Assembly (NCBI GenBank): GCA_900545245.1
Contig: UQYV01000001.1
Location: forward strand, 1 to 64,000
From: an uncultured Bacteroidales bacterium
Lineage (GTDB): Bacteria > Bacteroidota > Bacteroidia > Bacteroidales > UBA932
DNA: 64,000 bases
Direction: 5' to 3'
Shown here: piece after piece, positions 45,333 to 53,791 of the stretch
Numbering within the stretch: the first letter of the stretch is position 1
How the letters are laid out: every line of letters begins with the position of its first letter
The notes under the pieces: model-generated
The model's database searches: none
What the model was told of the DNA's origin: nothing
What the model saw: the letters and a program-made list of their open reading frames with translations, nothing else
Program-made: the position numbers and the translations under genes

Positions 45333-47696
45333 ATGAACATTATCAACAAGAAAATCGAATTATCCGACGGAAGGGTAATCGAGATTGAAACCGGCAAGCT
45401 TGCAAAGCAGGCAGACGGTTCAGTGGTGGTCAAGATGGGCGGTACGATGCTGCTCGCCACGGTGACTGCGGCAAAGGATGCAAAGGATGACGTTGACTTC
45501 ATGCCGCTTCAGGTCGACTACAAAGAAAAATTCTATTCAGCAGGGCGTTTCCCTGGCGGATTCATGAAGAGGGAAGGCAAGGCTACTGATGCCGAGATTC
45601 TTACGGCTCGTCTCGTTGACCGTGCCCTCAGGCCTCTTTTCCCAGAGGATTTCCATGCCGAGGTTTATGTGCAGATTACGCTCATCTCTGCCGAGAAGGA
45701 CATCCAGCCGGACGCCCTTGCCGGACTTGCGGCTTCTTCAGCCCTCGCAGTGAGCGATATTCCGTTCGGCGGCCCAATCTCAGAGGTAAGGGTCGTCCGT
45801 ATCAACGGGGAATTCAAGATTGACCCTACATACAGCGAGATGGAGCAGGCTGACCTCGACCTTATGGTTGCGGCCACCTACGATAACATCATGATGGTTG
45901 AGGGTGAGATGAAGGAAGTCAGCGAGGCTGATATGCTTGAGGCAATCAAATTCGCTCACGAGGAAATCAAGAAGCACTGCAAGGTGCAGATGGAACTCAC
46001 CGAGGAGTGCGGCAAGACCGTCAAGAGGACATACTGCCACGAGGTGAACGACGAGGAACTCAAGAAGGCTGTGGAGGCTTTCTGCTACGATAAGTGTTAC
46101 GCTGTGGCGAAGTCAGGACAGGACAAGCACGCACGCAGCGACGCTTTCGATGCAATCAAGGAAGAATTTATGCAGACCATCCCGGAGGAGGAGCGCGAGG
46201 AGAAGCAGATGATGGTCGACAGATACTATCACGCAGTCGAGAAGGCTGCCATGAGGAACCTTATACTCGACGAGGGAATCCGTCTTGACGGACGTCACAC
46301 TGCAGAAGTGCGTCCTATCTGGTGCGAGGTCGGTTATCTGCCTTGCGCACACGGTAGCGCAATCTTTACTCGTGGTGAGACTCAGTCTCTCGCATCCGTG
46401 ACGCTCGGAACGAAGATGGATATGAAGGAACTCGACGAGGTTCTCGTACAGGGCACCGAGCAGTTCGTTCTCCACTACAACTTCCCGCCGTTCGCAACCG
46501 GTGAGGCTAAGGCACAGAGAGGCGTGGGACGTCGTGAAATCGGTCACGGAAACCTCGCTTGGAGAGCGCTCAAGCCGGTGGTTCCACTTGCTCCGGAAAA
46601 CCCTTACGCAATCCGCGTCGTTTCTGATATTCTTGAGTCAAACGGCTCATCATCAATGGCCAGCGTATGCGGCGGATGCCTTGCGCTTATGGATGCAGGT
46701 GTCAAAATCAAGAAGCCTGTGGCAGGTGTTGCAATGGGTCTGATTACAGATGCCGATAAGCCTAACGAGCGTTACGCCATCCTCACCGACATTCTTGGTG
46801 ACGAGGACCACCTTGGAGATATGGACTTTAAGGTGACCGGAACAAAAGACGGTATCACTGCAACTCAGATGGATATCAAGGTTGACGGCCTTTCATACGA
46901 GGTGCTTGCAAAGGCACTCGAGCAGGCGCGTCAGGGTCGTATGCACATCATGGGTGAGATGATGAAGACCATCAGCGAGCCACGTGAGGACTACAAGCCA
47001 TTCGTTCCGCGCCTCGTCCAGATTCGTGTACCTGGTGAGTTCATCGGTGCAATCATCGGTAAGGGCGGTGAGGTCATCCAGAAGATTCAGCGCGAGACAG
47101 GCACGGTCGTAACCATCACCGAGGAGCAGAACAACGGTGTCAGCGAGGGTGTTGTTGACATCTTCGGCGACAACAAGGAGTGCATGGACAAGGCTCTCGC
47201 ATGGATTAACGGCATCTGCGCAGTTCCTGAGGTTGGAGCCGTTTACCACGGTAAGGTGGTTTCAATCCTTGAGTTCGGTGCATTCGTGGAGATTCTCCCG
47301 GGCAAGGAAGGCCTTCTCCACATCTCTGAACTTGACTGGAAGAAGACCGACAAGGTTGAGGATGTTCTCGCAGTTGGTGACGAGGTCGATGTGAAACTTC
47401 TCGAAATCGACGCAAAGACCGGCAAGATGCGCCTTAGCCGTCGTGCCCTCATGGAGAAACCGGAGGGATATGTCGAGCCTGAGCGCAGACCGAGACCATC
47501 CGGAGACCGTGACCGTCGCGATGACCGCAGAGGCGGAGACCGCCGTGACAACCGTGGACCACGCCGTGACGGTGACCGTCGTGACGACCGCAGAGGAGAC
47601 CGCCGCGACAACCGCGGACCGCGCCGTGATGCTCCGAAGCCGGAAGCACCTGAGTTTGACGGCAACGAAAACAACAACGACCCTGAGATGTTCTAA
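45333..47696 (+). CDS. pnp: Polynucleotide phosphorylase with an Arg/Asp-repeat tail
   Basis: The 787-residue protein is PNPase, the phosphorolytic 3'-5' exoribonuclease. Two RNase PH domains (first 'GRFPGGFMKREGKATDAEILTARL'-type site, split here; second 'GTEQFVLHYNFPPFATGEAK') surround a helical domain. A KH domain ('IGAIIGKGGEVIQKI') and an S1 domain ('GAVYHGKVVSILEFGAFVEI') follow. The last 65 residues are a low-complexity tail in which a roughly 20-residue DRRDDRRG-DRRDNRGPRRD block occurs twice. The ATG at 45333 matches the family start (MNIINKKIEL); a TTG lies five codons upstream. Confidence 0.96.
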   Translation: MNIINKKIELSDGRVIEIETGKLAKQADGSVVVKMGGTMLLATVTAAKDAKDDVDFMPLQVDYKEKFYSAGRFPGGFMKREGKATDAEILTARLVDRALRPLFPEDFHAEVYVQITLISAEKDIQPDALAGLAASSALAVSDIPFGGPISEVRVVRINGEFKIDPTYSEMEQADLDLMVAATYDNIMMVEGEMKEVSEADMLEAIKFAHEEIKKHCKVQMELTEECGKTVKRTYCHEVNDEELKKAVEAFCYDKCYAVAKSGQDKHARSDAFDAIKEEFMQTIPEEEREEKQMMVDRYYHAVEKAAMRNLILDEGIRLDGRHTAEVRPIWCEVGYLPCAHGSAIFTRGETQSLASVTLGTKMDMKELDEVLVQGTEQFVLHYNFPPFATGEAKAQRGVGRREIGHGNLAWRALKPVVPLAPENPYAIRVVSDILESNGSSSMASVCGGCLALMDAGVKIKKPVAGVAMGLITDADKPNERYAILTDILGDEDHLGDMDFKVTGTKDGITATQMDIKVDGLSYEVLAKALEQARQGRMHIMGEMMKTISEPREDYKPFVPRLVQIRVPGEFIGAIIGKGGEVIQKIQRETGTVVTITEEQNNGVSEGVVDIFGDNKECMDKALAWINGICAVPEVGAVYHGKVVSILEFGAFVEILPGKEGLLHISELDWKKTDKVEDVLAVGDEVDVKLLEIDAKTGKMRLSRRALMEKPEGYVEPERRPRPSGDRDRRDDRRGGDRRDNRGPRRDGDRRDDRRGDRRDNRGPRRDAPKPEAPEFDGNENNNDPEMF

Positions 47697-47717
47697 TCAG
47701 GGTGTAATAAATAGCAG

Positions 47718-47755
47718 AGAGGGGGTGACCAAAAAGTATTTTGGCCACCCCCTCT
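47718..47755 (+). terminator. Strong hairpin terminator after pnp
   Basis: A 17-base arm starting AGAGGGGGTG (47718-47734) pairs with 47739-47755 around AGTA with one A-C mismatch. A T-rich stretch follows. Confidence 0.85.
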
Positions 47756-47791
47756 TGGTCTTTCTAACCATTTCGCTCCGAAACAACTATC

Positions 47792-47838
47792 ATTACCATT
47801 TTTTCGTAACGAAAAAACCGTTACGAAAAAATGGTAAT
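47792..47838. repeat. Perfect 20-bp inverted repeat at the edge of the accessory island
   Basis: The arm at 47792-47811 (starts ATTACCATT, ends CGTAACG) is exactly complementary to 47819-47838 around a 7-base A-rich loop. It is separate from the pnp terminator 36 bp upstream and has no U-tract. It lies 114 bp before the AAA ATPase start. The word CCATTTTnTCGTnACGAAA recurs at about 54711 at the end of the EamA gene. Confidence 0.85.
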
Positions 47839-47926
47839 ACTAAACCGCTAAAGTACGGTAGTGGAGGTGGTTTCCTTTGCAAAAGGAAATAATTGCGATT
47901 TTCTTTCCTTTTTATAAGGAAAACGC

Positions 47927-47934
47927 TATATTTG
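47927..47934 (+). promoter_or_regulatory. -7 box for the AAA/DUF4143 ATPase gene
   Basis: TATATTTG lies 18 bases before the start codon at 47953; the predicted leader is only about 11 bases. Confidence 0.5.
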
Positions 47935-47952
47935 TGGCAAAGAAAAGAAAAA

Positions 47953-49260
47953 ATGGAACTCAGAAGAACTTTTCAGGCTATCATTTCTTCCCATCAGGAG
48001 GAGATGCCTTATAATGACCTCAAACAAAGGAACTTGTCTTTGCCGATTGACGGGGATGACATCATAACTGTCACGGGGATACGGCGTTGCGGGAAGTCGT
48101 CATTGCTTAAACTTACAATCAACAGACTTCTTGCCGCCGGTGTACCCAAAGAGAATATACTCTTCATAGAGTTTGATGACGAGCGTTTTTCATCGATGGA
48201 TGTTTCTGACTTCGACGACATTCTCCAGGCATATCGTGACATATATCCAGGCAAGCCTATGAAGGATGTTTATCTGTTTTTTGACGAGATTCAGTTGATT
48301 AAGGGTTGGGAACTGTTTGTCCTCCGGACGTTCAAGAACAGCAGCAGACACATTTTCATAACGGGAAGCACTGCCGAGATGCTCTCTGGGGAGATGGCCT
48401 CCGCCCTTAGGGGATGGCCTGACGAATATATAGAATACATTCTGAATTTCAACGAGTTTCTTCGCTTCCGAAATCTGTCCCCGAATCCATATACTGAGGA
48501 CGGAGCTGCTGTGGCGAGGAGTCAGTTCCGTCAGTATTGCGGCATCGGCGGGTATCCTAAGGCAGTGCTCGCGGAGAATGAGAGTGCCAGGATAAAAATT
48601 CTTCAGTCATATTTCAACACTATGCTTTTCAGGGATATGATTGAACACTATGAGATCAAGTCTTCACCATCCGTAGTCAGATACTTTCTTAAACGTGTAT
48701 TTGAAAATACGACGAAGCCGACCAGCGTAAACAACATATTCAACGAGCTCAAATCGGCCGGACTTAAAGTCGGAAAGGATTCTCTTTATGAATGGTTGGA
48801 TTATGCCTGCAGCAGATTCTTGATTCATAAGCTGCCGTGCTATACCCGCTCGCTGTTGAAGGAATCCTCTATGCCTGCGAAATATTATGTTGCAGACAAC
48901 GGATTGAGGAAGGCGGTGCTATATAGCCAGGGCCCGGATGAGGGCAAATCGTTGGAGACCGTCGTGCACTCTTCGCTGCTTCGCGGTCTCAGCAGCGAAG
49001 ACAGGCTCTTCTATTTCAACGAAAATGGTTCAGAATGCGATTTCCTTGTCCAGAAAGGAGATAGAATCGAAGACCTGGTTCAAGTATGCTGGGAACTGAC
49101 ATCGGAAAACCGCCTTCGAGAAATAAAGGGGCTGAAAGCAGCCTCCGAAGCGACCGGATGCAAGTCCTGCCGTATCGTCACATTCGACCAGGAGGAAACC
49201 ATCGTTCAAGACGGACTGTCCATCAGTGTGATTCCGGCTTGGAAGTGGCTGATGCAATAG
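47953..49260 (+). CDS. AAA_14/DUF4143 ATP-binding protein
   Basis: The 435-residue protein has an AAA_14 P-loop domain (about 15-165), with Walker A 'GIRRCGKSS' and Walker B 'VYLFFDEIQ', and sensor-like 'IFITGST'. The C-terminal DUF4143 region (from about 200) contains a winged-helix part and a PD-(D/E)XK-like core: 'LETVVHSSLLRGL' and later 'NGSECDFLVQK'. These proteins are abundant in Bacteroidota genomes, often in several divergent copies near mobile or defence genes, but their role is unknown. The ATG at 47953 is chosen because the -7 box lies between it and the upstream end of the open frame (47893). A perfect 20-bp palindrome lies upstream. Confidence 0.85.
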   Translation: MELRRTFQAIISSHQEEMPYNDLKQRNLSLPIDGDDIITVTGIRRCGKSSLLKLTINRLLAAGVPKENILFIEFDDERFSSMDVSDFDDILQAYRDIYPGKPMKDVYLFFDEIQLIKGWELFVLRTFKNSSRHIFITGSTAEMLSGEMASALRGWPDEYIEYILNFNEFLRFRNLSPNPYTEDGAAVARSQFRQYCGIGGYPKAVLAENESARIKILQSYFNTMLFRDMIEHYEIKSSPSVVRYFLKRVFENTTKPTSVNNIFNELKSAGLKVGKDSLYEWLDYACSRFLIHKLPCYTRSLLKESSMPAKYYVADNGLRKAVLYSQGPDEGKSLETVVHSSLLRGLSSEDRLFYFNENGSECDFLVQKGDRIEDLVQVCWELTSENRLREIKGLKAASEATGCKSCRIVTFDQEETIVQDGLSISVIPAWKWLMQ

Positions 49261-49406
49261 CCTGCCGCTGCCACGCTGTCCTCAAGCCATTTCAGAAAGC
49301 GCTCAACCGCAAGTCCGTCCTCTATGAGAGATTCAGGCTCATTGCAATAGGGAGGTTATGATGACAGGACGTCCTCAAAGTGTTGCGCATAGGCAGCATT
49401 TTTTGC
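49261..49406 (-). pseudogene. Possible short coding relic (weak)
   Basis: On the minus strand, roughly 49350-49262 is open and reads 'EPESLIEDGLAVERFLKWLED', which looks like natural protein sequence, but it has no start and runs into the end of the ATPase gene. It may be the remains of a gene interrupted by the ATPase. I do not recognise the family. Confidence 0.25.
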
Positions 49407-49436
49407 AAAAAGTGTTGCACGTAAGCAACACTTTTT
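49407..49436. repeat. 12-bp perfect inverted repeat before the ATPase relic
   Basis: AAAAAGTGTTGC (49407-49418) pairs with GCAACACTTTTT (49425-49436) around ACGTAA. A degraded direct copy (AAGTGTTGCGCATAGGCAGC, from about 49378) lies just upstream. The T-run would also allow termination. Confidence 0.8.
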
Positions 49437-49448
49437 TCTACCCGTTCT

Positions 49449-49690
49449 TTGGTGGAATTGGCCGAAGAGTTTTTCATCAATGGTGGTGAGCTGCTTGTCG
49501 TAGATGAAATCCACAAGTATAAGGCAGGGACATCGGATTGGAGCAAAGAGGTAAAAGAGATATACGAACTATTCCCTAAACTGAAGATGATCGTGAGCGG
49601 TTCATCCCTCCTTAAACTCAAAGAAGGTGATGCTGACTTGTCCCGACGTGCAATCAAGTATACTATGCCCGGCCTCTCATTCACATTGCG
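49449..49690 (+). pseudogene. Relic of a second AAA_14/DUF4143 ATPase
   Basis: The frame encodes only the middle of the ATPase domain: a Walker B-like 'ELLVVDEIHKYKAG', then 'WSKEVKEIYELFPKLKMIVSGSSLLKLKEGDADLSRRAIKYTMPGLSF', given here as a description of about 50 residues typical of the family. Walker A and the whole DUF4143 half are missing. After 'PGLSF' the original reading continues in another frame ('RDSFEYVSE') for a few codons, showing a frameshift, and the sequence then runs into the flavodiiron gene from the other strand. It is a different subfamily from the intact ATPase upstream. Confidence 0.75.
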
Positions 49691-49733
49691 TCTTTCGGGA
49701 CTCCTTCGAATATGTATCGGAGTAGCCAGTCGG

Positions 49734-51020
49734 CTACATCCTGTCTTTGATGACGCGGGCGAGGGCTTTGACATCGAACTTCTGGGTTGAAAAGGCCTGT
49801 GGGAAAGCAAGGCCGCCTTCTTGTGCGCAGGAGCAAGGAGTGGATTTGGGCTGTTGCCCGCTTGCGGATTGTTCCGGCAGGGAAAGAAGTTCGAAGCCGA
49901 GGGCAGTGGCCTGTTCGAGCAGGAGACGGACGCTTGCCGCCGCCCAGGTGTAGGAGCCGAAGGCGAAGAATTTACGGTTTTTGACGCCTCTTGCGCTGAC
50001 AGCTTTCATAAATGCCTCTACAGGTGGAAAGATGCCTCCGTTGTAGGTCGGTGAGCCTAGGATTAGTGTGTCATATTTGAAGACATCCCGGATTGCGGCC
50101 GACGGATTCTCGACTCTGAGGTCGTGAACGACATTCGGCACCCCAAGTGCTGTGAGTTCAGCCGAAAGTTCGCGCGCAGCTTTTTCGGTGTTTCCATACA
50201 TCGTTCCGAAGGCGATGCAGACTCCCTTTTCGGCCTCATATCGGCTCAATCGGTCATATATTCCCACAACTTCTCCGACCCATTTCTCCCAAACCGGCCC
50301 GTGAGTGCTACATATTCTCCCAACTTCCAGCCCGGCGAGTTTTTTGAGCGCCGTCTGCACCGGAACGCCATATTTTCCGACGATGTTCGAATAATACCGA
50401 ATCATTTCATCCCGATATATTCCCAAATTCTCGAACTTCCCGTCGCATATTTCTTCAGACTCTGTTGCAACGAAATTATTTCCGTCCGTATCGCCTCCCA
50501 CAAGCCCCGGAAATCCGAATGTTCCGAAAGCGTCACCGGAAAAAAGAGTCTTTTCTGCCTCATACCAAGTCAGCATAGTCTCCGGCCAATGAACCATCGG
50601 CACCGCGAAAAATCTGAGTGAGGTCTCGCCGAGTGAAAGCTCAGTTCCGTCACCGGCCGTCTGAATCCGTGAAGCGCCAATGCCGTAGTAGCCGTCCAGC
50701 ATCGGGATTGCGCGTGCGGTTGCGACGATTTTGATGTCCGGATATCTCTCGATGATTGAAGATATTGACGATGAATGGTCAGGCTCCATATGATTGATGA
50801 TAAGGTAGTCAACAGCCCGCTCTCCAACGGCTTCCCCAATCTTGGCAATAAATTCCTCCTTGAAGGGCTCTTCTACAGTGTCAATTAGGGCAATCTTTTC
50901 ATCCACAATAAGATAGGAGTTATAACTTACCCCATACTGCAAGGGCCAGAGCCCCTCAAAGAGCGAACATTCCCTATCATTTACTCCGACATAAAATATC
51001 TTCTCACCAATTCTTTTCAT
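49734..51020 (-). CDS. Flavodiiron protein (FprA/ROO-like)
   Basis: The 428-residue protein has a metallo-beta-lactamase-like diiron domain (about 1-250) with the ligand motif 'HMEPDHS', a later 'VPMVHWPETM', 'FSGDAFGTFG' and 'CSTHGPVW'. A flavodoxin domain (about 260-400) follows, with the FMN loop 'FGTMYGNTEKA' and 'GSPTYNGGIFP'. Flavodiiron proteins reduce O2 to water or NO to N2O and protect anaerobes. The C-terminus has an unusual stretch, 'SGQQPKSTPCSCAQEGG', in place of the usual short loop. No rubredoxin is encoded nearby; the ferredoxin at 62.8 kb is not linked. A -7 box (TACATTTG, minus strand) lies at 51040-51047. Confidence 0.93.
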   Translation of the reverse strand: MKRIGEKIFYVGVNDRECSLFEGLWPLQYGVSYNSYLIVDEKIALIDTVEEPFKEEFIAKIGEAVGERAVDYLIINHMEPDHSSSISSIIERYPDIKIVATARAIPMLDGYYGIGASRIQTAGDGTELSLGETSLRFFAVPMVHWPETMLTWYEAEKTLFSGDAFGTFGFPGLVGGDTDGNNFVATESEEICDGKFENLGIYRDEMIRYYSNIVGKYGVPVQTALKKLAGLEVGRICSTHGPVWEKWVGEVVGIYDRLSRYEAEKGVCIAFGTMYGNTEKAARELSAELTALGVPNVVHDLRVENPSAAIRDVFKYDTLILGSPTYNGGIFPPVEAFMKAVSARGVKNRKFFAFGSYTWAAASVRLLLEQATALGFELLSLPEQSASGQQPKSTPCSCAQEGGLAFPQAFSTQKFDVKALARVIKDRM

Positions 51021-51039
51021 AAATCAAAACTTTAAAAGG

Positions 51040-51047
51040 CAAATGTA
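51040..51047 (-). promoter_or_regulatory. -7 box of the flavodiiron gene
   Basis: Minus-strand TACATTTG lies 20 bases before the start codon. No clear -33 is seen at 19 bp. Confidence 0.5.
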
Positions 51048-51207
51048 GTGATTTTTTACGAAAGCAGTTGCACCGTCGTTGTTCCCACGAGTCGCCGAAG
51101 ACTTAATGCCCCCAAAATAAGTAAAATTACGTATAGGAATAATGTGGCGGATTTCTTTTCTTTGCAGAAATTATATTCGGTTATAAAATTGTAAAAACAG
51201 ATAAATT

Positions 51208-52188
51208 ATGAAAAGACCATTTTATAGGGCGATTCTTATGGGCGCCGTGGCGGCAGCATTGACATTGTCCGGATGCAAAAAGGATTCTGTTGAGGATGCT
51301 AAGGATCCTGATTTGAAATTGAATGAGGAAAGTATTGACCTGAAAATAGGGGAGACTTTCAATCTGAAGGTTACGAATCTGCCTGAGGGTGCTTCAGAGA
51401 TGAAGATCCGTTGGGCGAGTGACGACGACAAGGTTGCGACCGTGGATCAGAATGGCCTCGTGACCGCGACCGGCACCGGCAGGGCTGTAATTGCTGCTTG
51501 GACAAATAATGCGAGTCATGTGGCGAAGTGCAAGGTCTGTGTGCCGCGGAAGATAAATTCCTATACGATTCCTGATGATTTCTTCCCTATTTGGCGCGAT
51601 GCGGAAAATCCTATAGAATTGCCGTTCACATGTGATCCTCCGGCGGCAAGAGCCGATGATTTTATTTGGGAGTTTTTGCCCAACCAGACCATTTATCCGG
51701 ATGGTGAATTTGAATTGTCAGTAAATGATAGGGCATATATAAAAGCGCTGAAAGCCGGTTCCGGAGTGTTTCAGATTACCCCGAAGGATGGGAATAAGGA
51801 ACTGGTGAAAAGATATCGCATTTATGCATACGAGCACAGGTTTAATATTTATCCTTCTTATACTGATTATTCGTTCCTTGGACCGGGACTTGAAGATGGA
51901 GAAGAAATTGATGTTTCGAAGTTGAATAAAGATGATAGATCTGGAAGGCCTTATGTGCTGTTAAAATCTTGCCAATTCGAATGGGATAAAAATGATGACG
52001 GTCGATTTAAGCTTGAAGATCCTTCTATTGTCGATCTTGGCGGTTATATCTCTGCTTACGAGTTGACTCTCAATATTATACCTAAAAAATCCGGCAAAAC
52101 CACATTGACCATAACCAATAAGCAACTCGACATAAGAGGTGCTGTCGAAAATGTTTTCGTCCGCAAAGTTGTATTATACGTCCCTTAG
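51208..52188 (+). CDS. Lipoprotein with an N-terminal Ig-like (Big_2) domain
   Basis: The 326-residue lipoprotein has lipobox LSGC (Cys about 23) followed by KKDSVED. Residues about 38-115 form a Big_2 domain ('LNEESIDLKIGETFNLKVTNL' and 'VATVDQNGLVTATGTGRAVIAAW'). The remaining 210 residues are beta-rich with many aromatic residues and no recognisable family. It stands alone, is divergent from the flavodiiron gene and is more AT-rich toward its end. A surface-exposed binding role is likely but unproven. Confidence 0.7.
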   Translation: MKRPFYRAILMGAVAAALTLSGCKKDSVEDAKDPDLKLNEESIDLKIGETFNLKVTNLPEGASEMKIRWASDDDKVATVDQNGLVTATGTGRAVIAAWTNNASHVAKCKVCVPRKINSYTIPDDFFPIWRDAENPIELPFTCDPPAARADDFIWEFLPNQTIYPDGEFELSVNDRAYIKALKAGSGVFQITPKDGNKELVKRYRIYAYEHRFNIYPSYTDYSFLGPGLEDGEEIDVSKLNKDDRSGRPYVLLKSCQFEWDKNDDGRFKLEDPSIVDLGGYISAYELTLNIIPKKSGKTTLTITNKQLDIRGAVENVFVRKVVLYVP

Positions 52189-52295
52189 TCAACGGTTCCA
52201 GAATTGACTGTTTAGAGTGACGAACTCCATTTTTTTTGAGGGTATGTCCGATAGAAGGGATTTACTAACCATTTGATATACAGGCAAAATAGATA

Positions 52296-52991
52296 CTACG
52301 CAAAGGAAGGGAAGGCCTTGAATATAGTTAGAAGAGAGATTAGTTCGTCTTTCAGACCATGCCGCACGAAATTCTTCATCTCGCCTTCGGTGAGCTCACC
52401 CAAACCGCTGATCAGACTCTTTTCCGAGATATCCCGGACACTTGCGATGCATTTGTCCAGGTATTTTTCAATGGGCATTTCCATACGGGATTCCACGATT
52501 TCTTTATTGTTGGATGTCCTTTCCTTCAGGAAGAACCAGCAGTCGAACACGTCTCGGCTTGTGATTTCGGTCCGGTCAAGGAGGGCGCACAGTTTGTGGG
52601 CGAACATATCTTCCTTCACCATAACGCGCATCTGGAGACCGAGATAGTTCCGGATTTCATAGTGATTGTCGTAAAGTCGGTTTGATATCTCAATCTTAAG
52701 TTTCCGTTCACCAATACCGTAATCAAGTACGATGATGGTTCCGTAGTGTTTGATGGCCTCGTCGTGGATCTTGCCATATTTCAGGACAATCTTACGGACG
52801 CGTTCATAGACCTCGGTCTCCTTTTCCGGCTCCAGCAGGTTGAAGTCCAAGTCAGTCGAGAAACGAGGCAGATTGTGAAAGAACATAGTGGCGGTACCGC
52901 CCTTGAAGGCCAGTACAGATGAAAGCAGCGCATCGGAGAAGATGTCCTTCAGCAGCTGCAGCATGAAAAATTTATGTTTGTTCGTATCCAT
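52296..52991 (-). CDS. AbiEii/AbiGii-family nucleotidyltransferase toxin
   Basis: The 231-residue protein belongs to the AbiEii toxin family, a nucleotidyltransferase fold. The active-site segment reads 'LAFKGGTATMF', then 'FSTDLDFNLL' with the two metal-binding aspartates, and later 'KIEISNRLY' and 'VMVKEDMFAHKLCALLDR'. AbiEii acts as the toxin of a type IV toxin-antitoxin and abortive-infection system, and related enzymes modify tRNA. It lies two bases downstream of the cognate AbiEi-like gene on the same strand, the usual order. All catalytic residues are present, so it should be active. Confidence 0.9.
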   Translation of the reverse strand: MDTNKHKFFMLQLLKDIFSDALLSSVLAFKGGTATMFFHNLPRFSTDLDFNLLEPEKETEVYERVRKIVLKYGKIHDEAIKHYGTIIVLDYGIGERKLKIEISNRLYDNHYEIRNYLGLQMRVMVKEDMFAHKLCALLDRTEITSRDVFDCWFFLKERTSNNKEIVESRMEMPIEKYLDKCIASVRDISEKSLISGLGELTEGEMKNFVRHGLKDELISLLTIFKAFPSFA

Positions 52992-52993
52992 TG

Positions 52994-53560
52994 TTAGAGA
53001 ATTTTTGAAACCCGCAGCTCGAGCGTTTTGCTATTGTAGATGGGAAGGAGAGAAAGCACCTTCTGTTTGTCCAAGGAGGATGGATTGTCGAAATAGTAAT
53101 TACTGTCCAGGTATAAAGTATCCAGGAAGGCTCTTTCCGGAGAAGCGATATTAACATTGCCTTCGCAGCTGATGCCTGTTGTGTCAATTAGGATTTCACC
53201 CTTGATTTTCCGGTATCGGTACACCTTCCCGTCAATTTCAACGCTCCTGGACAAATTCCCCACAGAGGTAATCTCATCGCTGTACTGGAAGACAATTCCG
53301 GCCCGCTGTAGAACATACTCCAGAGAGATGTAGGAAGGGGTATAAAGCAGGCAGGCAAGTTCCTTCTCGTCATAACCGGGCTTGGAATAGATTCCCTTCC
53401 GCGGATTGAGGATTTCGCCCTTCTTGACATAGCCGATCATCCTGCTCTTCATTGTGTCCCTGTCCAGCCCCTGGCCATAAGCCATAGCGATTCCTTGCAT
53501 AGTGAAAACACTTGCTTTGTCCTTGTAAAGATCCAAGAGAAGTTGATTTCGTAAACTCAT
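52994..53560 (-). CDS. AbiEi-like antitoxin/regulator of the AbiE pair
   Basis: The 188-residue protein resembles AbiEi: an N-terminal winged-helix region ('MIGYVKKGEILNPRKGIYSKPGYDEKELACLLYTPSYIS', given here as its general layout of basic wing then 'SLEYVLQRAG'), followed by the antitoxin domain with 'ASPERAFLDTLYL'. AbiEi neutralises AbiEii and represses its own promoter. A minus-strand -7 box TATTTTTG at 53597-53604 puts the transcription start near 53590, which rules out the ATG at 53599; the ATGs at 53575 and 53560 remain, and I chose 53560. The toxin gene begins two bases after its stop. Confidence 0.85.
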   Translation of the reverse strand: MSLRNQLLLDLYKDKASVFTMQGIAMAYGQGLDRDTMKSRMIGYVKKGEILNPRKGIYSKPGYDEKELACLLYTPSYISLEYVLQRAGIVFQYSDEITSVGNLSRSVEIDGKVYRYRKIKGEILIDTTGISCEGNVNIASPERAFLDTLYLDSNYYFDNPSSLDKQKVLSLLPIYNSKTLELRVSKIL

Positions 53561-53596
53561 AGTGGTGTCGTGCATTACTTTCAGTTCACAAAAATG

Positions 53597-53604
53597 CAAA
53601 AATA
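53597..53604 (-). promoter_or_regulatory. -7 box of the AbiE pair
   Basis: Minus-strand TATTTTTG, 37 bases before the chosen antitoxin start. It decides against the longest reading frame. Confidence 0.45.
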
Positions 53605-53761
53605 TATTGAAAACAGCAAATCTTCCAGCTATAAAGCGAAGACGTCGCCAAAGACTTTAATGCCGTTTGTCGTTTTCTAAGGAAAACCCTCAGGACAATT
53701 GCGCACGCGAGGCCAAAAGCCGCCTCACTTTCCAGAGCCAATGCAATAGACAATAATTGAC

Positions 53762-53769
53762 TATCTTTG
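53762..53769 (+). promoter_or_regulatory. -7 box of the EamA transporter gene
   Basis: TATCTTTG lies 23 bases before the start codon at 53792. No good -33 is visible. Confidence 0.5.
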
Positions 53770-53791
53770 CAGGCATTTTTGAAACAAAACT

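Noticed and set aside
49449..49790. A complete small gene of 113 codons
   Set aside because: It covers only the middle of an AAA ATPase, lacks Walker A, is frameshifted at the end and overlaps the flavodiiron gene.
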